From: Brevundimonas sp.
GTDB lineage: Bacteria > Pseudomonadota > Alphaproteobacteria > Caulobacterales > Caulobacteraceae
Length of the DNA stretch: 13,227 bases
Direction of reading: 5' to 3'
Assembly (NCBI RefSeq): GCF_031082345.1
Contig: NZ_JAVHLH010000053.1
Location: forward strand, 1 to 13,227
Shown here: positions 6,739 through 13,227 of the stretch, piece by piece
Layout of the letters: every line of letters starts with the position of its first letter
How positions within the stretch are numbered: the first letter of the stretch is position 1
Position numbers and translations under genes: made by a program
The notes under the pieces: generated by a model
Database searches by the model: none
What the model saw: only the letters and a program-made list of their open reading frames with translations
Told to the model about the DNA's origin: nothing

Positions 6739-9700
6739 GGCGTCTCTTCCGCGGGTGCGGGTCCGGCCAGGGGCCGGCCGTCATCCTTCAACGCGATATA
6801 GATGGCCGGGATCACCAGCACCGTCAGAATTGTCGAGGAAATCAGGCCGAACAGCAGGGAGATGGCCAGACCCTGGAAGATCGGATCGAACAGGATCACC
6901 GCCGCTCCGATCATGGCCGCCAGGGCGGTGAGCAGGATCGGCTTGAAGCGGATCGCCCCGGCCTCCAGCAGCACCTCGCGCAGGGGACGTCCCGGCGTTC
7001 GGGCGTGGCGGATGAAGTCGACCAGCAGGATCGAATTTCGCACGATGATCCCCGCCAGGGCGATGAAGCCGATCATCGAGGTGGCGGTGAAGGGCGCGCC
7101 GAACAGCATATGGCCGATGACGATGCCGATCAGGGTCAGGGGGATGGGCGTCAGGATCACCAGCGGGATGCGGAAATCCTTGAACTGGGCGACGACCAGA
7201 ACATAGATTCCCAGCAGGGCCACGCCGAAGGCGGCGCCCATGTCGCGGAAGGTCACCCAGGTGATCTCCCATTCGCCGTCCCACAGCACGGTCGGGACGG
7301 TCTCGTCGGTCGGCTGGCCGTTGAGACGGACCTCGGGACGCGGCAGACCCTTCCAGTCGTGGTCCTTGATGGCCGCGTCGATGGCCAGGATGCCGTAGAT
7401 CGGGGCCTCGAACTGGCCGGCCAGCTCGGCGGTGACCATCTCGGCGGCGCGGCCGTCGCGCCGGTAGACGGGCCAGCTGGCCAGCTCACGGCGGGCCTCG
7501 ACGATCTCGCCCAGTTCGACCAGCCGGCGGCCGCCGTCGATCGTGGTCACGGCCACGGGCATGACGGCCATCTGTTCATTCCAGGTCCGGGCCGACTGGG
7601 GCAGGCGCACGGCGATCTCGACCGGCGTGCGCTCGTCGTCACGCGCGGCGTAGCCGAGGATCTGGCCGCCCATGACCGCGGCGATGGAGTCGTGCACCTC
7701 GCGCTCGGACAGGCCGAAGCGCTCGATCATCTCGCGGTCGGGGATCAGGCGCAGCACCGGACGGCGAACACCGTAGCTGTTGTCGATGTCGACCACCGAG
7801 GACTCGGCCCGGAACAGGGTCTCCAGCTCGGCGGCTACGGCGCGGCGGGTGGCGGGATCGGGCCCGTAAACCTCGGCCAGCAGCGTGGCCAGCACGGGCG
7901 GTCCGGGCGGCGCCTCGACCACCTTGATCGACGACCCGGCCGGCAGCGGCAGGTCGGCCAGACGGCGGCGCAGGTCCAGGGCGATGGCGTGGCTGGTGCG
8001 CTTGCGGTGCTCCTTGTGCGCCAGCTTGACGGCCAGATCGCCCTGTTCGGCGCCCGCACGCAGGAAATAGTGGCGCACCAGGCCGTTGAAATTGAACGGC
8101 GTCGCGGTCCCGGCGTAGCTCTCCAGCGACTCCACCTCGGGCAGGCTCTGGGCCACGGCCGCGGCCCCGGCCAGGGTGCGCTCGGTCGCCTCCAGGCTGG
8201 TCCCTTCGGGCATGTCCAGCACGACCTGCAGCTCGGACTTGTTGTCGAACGGCAGCAGCTTCACCGGCACCGCCCGGAAGCCGAACATCGACATAGACAA
8301 CAGGGTGGCGACGCCGACGACGATCAGGAAGGTCCAGGCGCTGCGGCGCGAGCGGATCACCGGCGTGGCCACCTTGCGATACAGGCGGCCCAGCATCCCC
8401 TCGCCGTGCTCGTGACCGTGGCCGCCGGCCAGGGTCTTGCGCGCCAGTCGGATCATCAGCCAGGGCGCGATCACCACGGCGACGAAGAAGGAGAAGACCA
8501 TGGCGGCCGAGGCGTTGACCGGGATCGGGGCCATGTAGGGGCCCATCAGGCCCGAGACGAACAGCATGGGCAGCAGGGCGGCGACCACGGTCAGGGTGGC
8601 GACGACGGTCGGGTTGCCGACCTCGGCCACGGCCTCGACGGTGGACTGGGCGCGGCTGCGGCCGTCGTCCATGGCCCAGTGCCGGGCGATGTTCTCGATC
8701 ATGACGATGGCGTCGTCGACGAGGATGCCGATCGAGAAGATCAGGGCGAACAGGCTGACGCGGTTGATGGTGTAGCCCATCAGGTTTGAGGCGAAGAGGG
8801 TCAGCAGGATGGTCGTGGGGATGACCACCGCCGTCACGCCCGCCTCGCGCCAGCCGATGGCGAAACCGATCAGGATGACGATGGAGATGGTCGCCAGGCC
8901 GAGGTGCATCAGCAGCTCATTGGCCTTTTCGTTGGCTGTCTCGCCGTAGTCGCGGGTGACCACGACCTCGAGGCCGTCCGGGATCAGCGTGCCCTTCAGC
9001 GCCTCGACCCGCTGCAACACCGCATGCGAGACGACCACGGCGTTGGCGCCCTGGCGCTTGGCCACCGCCAGGCTGACGGCCGGGGTCCGGCTCCAGCCGT
9101 CGCCGACGCGGGCGTAGTGGGCGGCGCGGGCCTGGTCCTCGCGCGGGGCCTGGACGACGGTCGCCACGTCACGCAGGTAGACGGGCTCGCCCGCCATCGA
9201 GCTGACGGTCAGCAGGGAGGCGTCCTCGGGCGTGGCCAGCCGCTCGCCCGAGCGCAGGGCCACGGCCTGGCCCTGGTCGCGGAAGGCGCCGGCGGGGAAG
9301 CTGCGGTTGGCCTGGGAGACGGTCTCGAGCACCGAGGACAGGGCCACGCCGCGCGCGGCCATGCGGGCCGGATCGGGCTCGACCCGGATCTCGGACGGGC
9401 GGCCGCCGACGATGAAGGTCAGGCCGACATCCTCGACCTTGCCGACCTCGGTGCGCAGGCGGGTGGCGACGTCGTACAGGGCCTGGTCGCTCCAGCGCCC
9501 GGCGGCCCCGGCGCTCGGCGTCAGGGTCAGGACCACGGCCGGGACGTCGTTGATGCCCCGGGTGACGATCTGCGGCTCGGACACCCCGGTGGGGATGGAG
9601 CCGTAGTTGGCGCGCACCTTCTCGTGGACGCGAACCGCCGCGTCGTCGGGGTCCGAGCCGACCACGAAGCGGGCCGTGACCATGACCTGATCGTCCTGCA

Positions 9701-9965
9701 CCTGGGTGTAGACGTGCTCGACGCCGTCGATGCTGCGAACGATGGCCTCCAGCGGCTTGGCCGCCAGTTCGGTGGCGTCGGAGGCGCTCAGCCCCGGCGC
9801 CGCGACCATGATGTCGACCATCGGCACGCTGATCTGCGGCTCCTCCTCGCGGGGAATCGACATCAGGGCCATCAGGCCGACGGCGATCGCCGCCAGCAGC
9901 ATCAGCGGGGTCAGCGGCGAGTTGAGCGTGGCTTTCGTCAGCCGTCCGGACAGACCGAGGTTCAT
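6735..9965 (-). CDS. RND efflux permease, HAE1-like
   Basis: This 1076-aa inner-membrane proton-driven pump has the full RND length. TM1 is at about 20-37 and is followed by [10 protein letters not shown] (37-46), typical of a HAE1-related clade. The first porter domain comes next. TM4 contains [14 protein letters not shown] with the proton-relay Asp417 and Asp418. A second repeat ends in TM10 with [14 protein letters not shown]; Arg976 is where AcrB has its essential Lys, a pattern I recall from this clade. A cytosolic loop near 514-521 carries GGHGHEHG, which could bind metal. Its ATG overlaps the adaptor's stop (ATGA), and its own stop overlaps the arsR-type start. No TolC-type outer-membrane gene is in the window. 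The substrate is unknown; context points to sulfur compounds or the toxic products of sulfide stress. Confidence 0.92.
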   Translation of the reverse strand: MNLGLSGRLTKATLNSPLTPLMLLAAIAVGLMALMSIPREEEPQISVPMVDIMVAAPGLSASDATELAAKPLEAIVRSIDGVEHVYTQVQDDQVMVTARFVVGSDPDDAAVRVHEKVRANYGSIPTGVSEPQIVTRGINDVPAVVLTLTPSAGAAGRWSDQALYDVATRLRTEVGKVEDVGLTFIVGGRPSEIRVEPDPARMAARGVALSSVLETVSQANRSFPAGAFRDQGQAVALRSGERLATPEDASLLTVSSMAGEPVYLRDVATVVQAPREDQARAAHYARVGDGWSRTPAVSLAVAKRQGANAVVVSHAVLQRVEALKGTLIPDGLEVVVTRDYGETANEKANELLMHLGLATISIVILIGFAIGWREAGVTAVVIPTTILLTLFASNLMGYTINRVSLFALIFSIGILVDDAIVMIENIARHWAMDDGRSRAQSTVEAVAEVGNPTVVATLTVVAALLPMLFVSGLMGPYMAPIPVNASAAMVFSFFVAVVIAPWLMIRLARKTLAGGHGHEHGEGMLGRLYRKVATPVIRSRRSAWTFLIVVGVATLLSMSMFGFRAVPVKLLPFDNKSELQVVLDMPEGTSLEATERTLAGAAAVAQSLPEVESLESYAGTATPFNFNGLVRHYFLRAGAEQGDLAVKLAHKEHRKRTSHAIALDLRRRLADLPLPAGSSIKVVEAPPGPPVLATLLAEVYGPDPATRRAVAAELETLFRAESSVVDIDNSYGVRRPVLRLIPDREMIERFGLSEREVHDSIAAVMGGQILGYAARDDERTPVEIAVRLPQSARTWNEQMAVMPVAVTTIDGGRRLVELGEIVEARRELASWPVYRRDGRAAEMVTAELAGQFEAPIYGILAIDAAIKDHDWKGLPRPEVRLNGQPTDETVPTVLWDGEWEITWVTFRDMGAAFGVALLGIYVLVVAQFKDFRIPLVILTPIPLTLIGIVIGHMLFGAPFTATSMIGFIALAGIIVRNSILLVDFIRHARTPGRPLREVLLEAGAIRFKPILLTALAAMIGAAVILFDPIFQGLAISLLFGLISSTILTVLVIPAIYIALKDDGRPLAGPAPAEETP

Positions 9966-11011
9966 CGGGCGCGCTCCCGAGCCGCGGGTTCAGGGGCCAG
10001 AACGACATTGCCGACGGCGAGACCCGACAGCACCTCGACTCGGTCGCCGCTCACGGGGCCGCCCAGCTGGACCGGCGCCTCGCTGACGCGGCCGGCGCGG
10101 TCGACGGTGCGCACGAAATCGATGCCGTAACGGGTGGAGACGAATCGGCGGGGGATGACGAGCGCGCGCCGTTGTCCCACTGGCACCTGGACGGTGACCC
10201 GCTGCCCGACCCGGTCACTGCCCAGGCCGGCGACGGCGATGTCGGCGGTGGTCTGGCCGGCGGTGGAGGCCGGATAGACCTGGGCGATGGTCCCGGCGCT
10301 GACGCCCGGCAGGTCTTCGGACGAAACGACCACGCTCTGGCCGACCCGCAGGTTGCGGCCCTGGGCCTCGGGCAGTTCCAGCCTCAGGACCAGCGGCCCG
10401 GCGGTGATGGTGGCGACCGACTGCCCGGCGCTGACGACCGAGCCGGCGGGCACGTCGGCGGCGAGCACCCGACCTGATGTCGGGGCGAGAATCCGGCCCT
10501 GGGCGCCCGTCTCGGCGCTGGCCGAGCGTACGGCGCGCGCCGCCCGGACCTGGGCGTTGGCGGCCTGGGAGGCGGCGAGCGCCTGGTCGAGCCGGGCCTG
10601 GGCGTAGATGCCTTTGTCGAACAGGGTCTGGATGCGCGACAGGTCGGCCCGCGCGCGCGCGGCCTCGGCCTCGGCGGCCGCGACCTGGGCGCCGTAGGCC
10701 GCCGTCTCGAGGCCGACCCGGTTGTCGACGACCATGCCGATGACCTGGCCCTGGCGCACCGTGTCGCCCTCGCGCACGTTCAACTGGGTGAGCGTGCCGG
10801 GAATGCGGGCCCGGGCCTCGCCGAGATCGCGCGAGGCGACCACGGCCGAGGCCGGCTTGACCGCATCGATCAGGGCTTCGGTCACGGTCAGGCGCTCCCC
10901 CCGCGCCGGCGCGGCAGCCGCCACCTCGGGCTCTGCGCCGCAGGCCGACAGCCCGCCGGCCAGGAGGGTGGCGGCGGCGAGGGCGGCGAACAGGGCCGGG
11001 GGCGTCTTCAT
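9962..11011 (-). CDS. RND periplasmic adaptor (membrane fusion) lipoprotein
   Basis: This 349-aa adaptor links the RND pump to an outer-membrane channel. The signal peptide ends in lipobox LSAC with Cys24, so it is lipid-anchored in the inner membrane. The barrel-sandwich halves are GTLTQLNVREGDTVRQGQVIGMV (about 72-94) and GRILAPTSGRVLAADVPAGSVVSAGQSV. Between them is an Ala/Arg-rich coiled-coil hairpin (about 100-165, AAEAEAARARADLSRIQTLFDKGIYAQARLDQAL). A beta-barrel and membrane-proximal domain follow. It is the first gene of the operon. AAGGA stands 10 bp before its ATG, and the promoter at 11043-11070 gives a short leader of about 25 nt. There are no metal-binding His/Met-rich tails of the CusB type. 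Confidence 0.92.
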   Translation of the reverse strand: MKTPPALFAALAAATLLAGGLSACGAEPEVAAAAPARGERLTVTEALIDAVKPASAVVASRDLGEARARIPGTLTQLNVREGDTVRQGQVIGMVVDNRVGLETAAYGAQVAAAEAEAARARADLSRIQTLFDKGIYAQARLDQALAASQAANAQVRAARAVRSASAETGAQGRILAPTSGRVLAADVPAGSVVSAGQSVATITAGPLVLRLELPEAQGRNLRVGQSVVVSSEDLPGVSAGTIAQVYPASTAGQTTADIAVAGLGSDRVGQRVTVQVPVGQRRALVIPRRFVSTRYGIDFVRTVDRAGRVSEAPVQLGGPVSGDRVEVLSGLAVGNVVLAPEPAARERAR

Positions 11012-11034
11012 CGGGGGATCGTCCTTATGTAAGC

Positions 11035-11062
11035 TTGCGCTAATATTAGATGATGCTAATAT
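11035..11062 (+). promoter_or_regulatory. mirror-image promoter candidate toward sqr
   Basis: On the plus strand, -35 TTGCGC (11035-11040) and -10 TAATAT (11057-11062) are also 16 bp apart, placed symmetrically to the minus-strand promoter. The start would be near 11069, giving a leader of about 114 nt that contains the FNR box. RNA polymerase could not occupy both promoters at once. Confidence 0.5.
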
Positions 11063-11070
11063 GATTGCAA
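11043..11070 (-). promoter_or_regulatory. promoter of the adaptor-RND-arsR-DUF302 operon
   Basis: On the minus strand, -35 TTGCAA (11065-11070) and -10 TAATAT (11043-11048) are separated by 16 bp, each matching four of six sigma-70 consensus positions. Transcription would start near 11036, about 25 nt before the adaptor ATG. The -10 hexamer is part of the inner operator arm. Confidence 0.6.
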
Positions 11071-11106
11071 GCCTGAGAACTGTCGACCCGGCGACGCTCT
11101 CCGGCC

Positions 11107-11120
11107 TTGATACGGATCAA
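11107..11120 (+). promoter_or_regulatory. FNR/FixK box upstream of sqr
   Basis: TTGATACGGATCAA is identical to the box at 223-236, and the identity covers 19 bp (11105-11123 versus 221-239). Its centre is about 70 bp before the sqr ATG. An activator here would use a start near 11155, but only a weak -10 (CAGGAT, 11142-11147) is visible. Relative to the upstream AT-rich promoter, the box lies in the transcribed leader, where binding could instead repress. Confidence 0.8.
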
Positions 11121-11182
11121 GGCGCGGCGAACCGGGGGGCGCAGGATCAGGCATCGACGACCGTCCTCGAAGGAGACCGCGC

Positions 11183-12496
11183 ATGGACCGCCCCACCATA
11201 GTCATCCTCGGCGCAGGCCTGGGCGGCGCCATAGCCGCCTATGACATCCGCCACGCCCTTGGCGACCGCGCGCGTATCGTCATGGTGTCGAAGGGCGACA
11301 TCTTTCACTTCACCCCCTCCAACCCGTGGGTGGCGGTGCACTGGCGCAAGCGCGAGGCCATCGAGGTCAGCCTGCCGGAGGTGATGAAGCGCAAGGGCGT
11401 GGAGTTCATCAACGTCGCCGCCAGCCGCATCCGGCCCCACGAGAAGGGCATCGACCTGGTCGACGGCCGCGCCCTCCACTACGACTATCTGGTCATCGCC
11501 ACCGGTCCCGAACTGGCCTTCGACGAGATTCCGGGGCTTGGCCCCGACGGCAACACGGTTTCGATCTGCCATGTCGACCACGCCGTGCACGCGGCCGAGG
11601 CCTTCGACCGGTTCGTCGAGAATCCCGGTCCGATCGTGGTCGGCGCGGTCCAGGGCGCGTCCTGTTTCGGCCCCGCCTACGAGTTCGCCATGATCCTCGA
11701 CACCGAGCTGCGCCGCCGCAAGCTGCGCGACAAGGTGCCGATGACCTTCGTCACCTCCGAACCCTACATCGGCCACCTCGGCCTCGACGGGGTCGGCGAC
11801 ACAAAGGGCCTGCTGGAAAGCGAAATGCGCCAGCGGCACATCAAATGGATCACCAACGCCAAGGTGACGGGCGTCGACGCCGGGATGATGCATGTCGAGG
11901 AGGTCGGCGAGGACGGCGCCGTCAAGGCGAACCACGACCTGCCGTTCGCCTATTCGATGATGCTGCCGGCCTTCCGCGGGGTCGACGCCGTGCGCGGCGT
12001 CGAGGGCCTGACCAACCCGCGCGGCTTCGTCATCGTCGACAAGCACCAGCGCAACCCGACCTGGCCGGACATCTTCGCCCTCGGCGTCTGCATCGCCATT
12101 CCGCCGACCGGGCCCACCCCGGTGCCCGTGGGCGTGCCCAAGACCGGCTTCATGATCGAGAGCATGGTCTCGGCCATCTCGGCCAATCTGAAGCAGATCC
12201 TCGACGGCGAGGCGCCGACCTTCGAGGCCAGCTGGAACGCCATCTGCCTGGCCGATTTCGGCGACGGCGGCGTGGCCTTCATGGCCCAGCCGCAGATCCC
12301 GCCGCGCAACATCAACTGGTCCGCCAGCGGCCGCTGGGTGCACACCGCCAAGGTCGCCTTCGAGGGCTACTTCCTGCACAAGGTCCGCAAGGGCCAGGCC
12401 GAGCCGCTCTATGAGAAGCTGGCCCTCGACCTGATCGGCGCCCACAAGGTGCGCCGCACCCCCACTTCCACGTCCAGTCAGGAGCCGAAGGCATGA
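11183..12496 (+). CDS. sqr: sulfide:quinone oxidoreductase, type I
   Basis: This 437-aa FAD flavoprotein, membrane-associated, oxidises sulfide to sulfane sulfur and passes electrons to the quinone pool. The N-terminal FAD motif is VILGAGLGGAIAAY (residues 7-20). It follows the Acidithiobacillus ferrooxidans SQR in length (about 434 aa) and motifs: TPSNPWVAVHW, YDYLVIATGPELAF, SICHVDHA with Cys129, GASCFGPAYEFAMI with Cys161, TSEPYIGHLGLDGVGD, PPTGPTPVPVGVPKTGFMIESMVSA and NAICLADFGD with Cys355. These three Cys match the functional trio 128/160/356; Cys303 is additional. The C-terminal amphipathic region (GRWVHTAKVAFEGYFLHKV) is the expected membrane anchor. AAGGAG at 11170-11175 supports the start. 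It is divergent from the RND operon and overlaps DUF2892 by ATGA. The comparison is from memory of the family. Confidence 0.93.
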   Translation: MDRPTIVILGAGLGGAIAAYDIRHALGDRARIVMVSKGDIFHFTPSNPWVAVHWRKREAIEVSLPEVMKRKGVEFINVAASRIRPHEKGIDLVDGRALHYDYLVIATGPELAFDEIPGLGPDGNTVSICHVDHAVHAAEAFDRFVENPGPIVVGAVQGASCFGPAYEFAMILDTELRRRKLRDKVPMTFVTSEPYIGHLGLDGVGDTKGLLESEMRQRHIKWITNAKVTGVDAGMMHVEEVGEDGAVKANHDLPFAYSMMLPAFRGVDAVRGVEGLTNPRGFVIVDKHQRNPTWPDIFALGVCIAIPPTGPTPVPVGVPKTGFMIESMVSAISANLKQILDGEAPTFEASWNAICLADFGDGGVAFMAQPQIPPRNINWSASGRWVHTAKVAFEGYFLHKVRKGQAEPLYEKLALDLIGAHKVRRTPTSTSSQEPKA

Positions 12497-12753
12497 GCCT
12501 CGATCGCGCTGTCACCTTGTTCGCAGGATTTATGGTCCTGCTCAGTCTGGCCCTGACCCACTGGGTCCACCCGGCCTGGGTGTGGCTGACCGTGTTCGTC
12601 GGCTTCAACCTGATGCAGTCCTCGTTCACCGGCTTCTGTCCGGCGGCCAAGATCATGCAGCGGCTGGGCGTGCGGCCCGGCCCGACGATCCGCGCGGTTC
12701 AGCCCACGCCGGTCTCGCGCGACGTCGGCTCGGGTCCTGCGACGCCTCTGTAA
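12493..12753 (+). CDS. DUF2892 (YgaP-type transmembrane) protein
   Basis: This 86-aa inner-membrane protein has two membrane segments (about residues 6-22 and 27-42). They are followed by the family signature GFNLMQSSFTGFCPAAKIMQRLG with a conserved Cys49, then a polar Pro/Thr-rich tail. In E. coli YgaP this domain is fused to a rhodanese; here it stands alone. Its ATG overlaps the sqr stop (ATGA), so it is translationally coupled and very likely works with SQR, for example in handling sulfane sulfur at the membrane. That role is inference. BigR-type operons elsewhere also carry DUF2892 genes, which supports assigning this arm to persulfide control. Confidence 0.88.
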   Translation: MSLDRAVTLFAGFMVLLSLALTHWVHPAWVWLTVFVGFNLMQSSFTGFCPAAKIMQRLGVRPGPTIRAVQPTPVSRDVGSGPATPL

Positions 12754-12772
12754 CCGCCGGCAGAAGGGACGA

Positions 12773-12848
<76 letters not shown>

Positions 12849-12925
12849 GGACCAGTCGTCGGGCGGGGCCTCGCAGGACCGCGCCGGTCCACGGCCTGCA
12901 ACAGGGGGCAGGCCGGGGAGGGGCG

Positions 12926-12954
12926 TATCTAGTGGCGATATCTGGCGCGAGCAA
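12926..12954 (-). promoter_or_regulatory. promoter of tRNA-Lys
   Basis: On the minus strand, TTGCTC (12949-12954) and TAGATA (12926-12931) are 17 bp apart. A GC-rich discriminator (CGCCCC) follows the -10, as is usual for stringently controlled stable-RNA promoters. The leader would be about 70 nt and contains two hairpins: 12876-12890 (6-bp stem) and 12893-12914 (7-bp stem). Confidence 0.6.
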
Positions 12955-12969
12955 GGCGTCGGGCCGCCG

Positions 12970-13014
12970 TTCCGGTTTGCGGCGGGACGGACTAGACTGA
13001 CGGCCGCGGCCGTC
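12970..13014 (+). promoter_or_regulatory. possible promoter and palindrome before the Hpt-like gene
   Basis: TTCCGG (12970-12975) and TAGACT (12993-12998) are spaced 17 bp apart, and the -10 matches four of six positions. Immediately downstream, 12999-13014 is a perfect 16-bp palindrome (GACGGCCGCGGCCGTC) spanning the expected start site. The -35 is weak, so this is tentative. Confidence 0.35.
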
Positions 13015-13039
13015 CAGGCCCGGCGGCGGGGGAAGAGCC

Positions 13040-13090
13040 ATGGCGATCCGGAACCAGGGGCGTGCGACGGGCGGCGAGGCCCTTCGCTGA
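13040..13090 (+). CDS. 16-codon upstream reading frame, possible leader peptide
   Basis: An ATG at 13040 preceded by GGGGGAAG opens a frame of 16 amino acids (MAIRNQGRATGGEALR). Its TGA overlaps the ATG of the next gene as TGATG. It may be a leader that couples or limits translation of the Hpt-like gene, or chance. It has no recognisable domain. Confidence 0.3.
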   Translation: MAIRNQGRATGGEALR

Positions 13091-13227
13091 TGGCCCGTCG
13101 CGATCTGTCAGGGGCGGTCGATTTCACCGTGCTGGAGCGGACGACCGGAGGCGACGACACGGTCAGCGAGGAGGTGCTGGGCCTGTTCGCCCAGCAGGCG
13201 GCGATGTGGTCGCCGATGCTGGACGTG
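13090..13227 (+). CDS. Hpt-domain-like phosphotransfer protein, N-terminal part (cut by window edge)
   Basis: The first 46 codons of a gene run off the right edge. The start MARRDLSGAVDFTVLERTTGGDDTVSEEVLGLFAQQAAMWSPMLDV resembles the beginning of small Hpt (histidine phosphotransfer) proteins of Caulobacterales. In these, a short lead is followed by the first helices of a four-helix bundle (EEVLGLFAQQAAMW). The phospho-accepting His would lie beyond the window, so phosphotransfer function cannot be confirmed here. No strong ribosome site precedes the ATG. Translation may depend on the overlapping 16-codon frame. It is divergent from tRNA-Lys. Confidence 0.6.
   Translation, partial: MARRDLSGAVDFTVLERTTGGDDTVSEEVLGLFAQQAAMWSPMLDV

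Larger units (their letters stand above)
11033..11072. promoter_or_regulatory. nested palindromic operator, probably for the ArsR/BigR-like repressor
   Basis: Two inverted repeats share one centre (11052.5). The inner arms are ATATTAG (11043-11049) and CTAATAT (11056-11062) with a 6-bp spacer. The outer arms are GCTTGC (11033-11038) and GCAAGC (11067-11072). There is also a direct repeat GCTAATAT at 11039-11046 and 11055-11062, and a perfect CTAATATTAG at 11040-11049. This AT-rich island stands out in GC-rich DNA and covers both promoter candidates, so bound repressor would block both. Binding by the ArsR-type protein is inferred from position and family. Confidence 0.75.

Noticed and set aside
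7005..10130. Two long plus-strand open frames (7005-8789 and 8904-10130) opposite the RND gene
   Set aside because: The RND gene has intact family motifs end to end. The opposite frames are His/Gly/Asp/Gln-rich shadow sequence.
11060..11201. Small plus-strand frame from 11061 in the sqr leader, as a possible leader peptide
   Set aside because: Its ATG overlaps the -10 hexamer of the candidate promoter, there is no ribosome site, and the frame overlaps the sqr start.
12876..12914. Two adjacent GC hairpins as a terminator
   Set aside because: No U run follows on either strand. They lie in the tRNA-Lys leader and are noted there.

Overview
The window is very GC-rich DNA, with dense genes and GTG/ATG starts behind GGAGG-type ribosome sites. 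It looks like an alphaproteobacterial chromosome. The Hpt-like protein starting at the right edge (MARRDLSGAVDF...) and the FNR/FixK-box regulation suggest Caulobacterales, perhaps Brevundimonas or a relative. That placement is from memory of protein families, not from a search. I see no transposase, integrase, phage gene or CRISPR array.

Left part (1-4372): a low-oxygen/stress cluster. A universal stress protein (Usp) runs off the left edge on the minus strand. Divergent from it, on the plus strand, are a lipoprotein cytochrome c, an overlapping pyridoxamine-phosphate-oxidase-fold protein, a two-domain Usp, a LysE/RhtB-type exporter and a metallo-beta-lactamase/beta-CASP RNA-nuclease-like protein. 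FNR/FixK boxes (TTGAT-N4-ATCAA type) stand before the divergent usp/cytochrome pair and before the second usp.

Middle (4386-5844): on the minus strand, a Crp/FNR-type regulator without the N-terminal iron-sulfur cysteines (FixK-like), followed by a short-chain dehydrogenase. The regulator has the E-x-x-S-R recognition-helix signature expected for the boxes in this window.

Right part (6014-12753): a sulfur-stress module in two divergent arms. The minus arm is a four-gene operon: RND adaptor lipoprotein, RND pump, ArsR-family regulator with the Cys pair of BigR/SqrR persulfide sensors, and DUF302 protein. All three of its junctions are 4-bp ATGA overlaps. The plus arm is a type I sulfide:quinone oxidoreductase overlapping a DUF2892 membrane protein, again by ATGA. 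The 171-bp gap between the arms holds an AT-rich 40-bp nested palindrome, symmetric overlapping divergent promoter candidates, and an FNR box identical over 19 bp to the first one. My reading is that the ArsR protein senses (per)sulfide and derepresses both arms, while the FNR/FixK regulator links sulfide oxidation to oxygen status.

Right edge (12773-13227): tRNA-Lys(CTT) with encoded CCA on the minus strand and a good promoter, then the start of a plus-strand Hpt-like signalling gene preceded by a 16-codon coupled reading frame.
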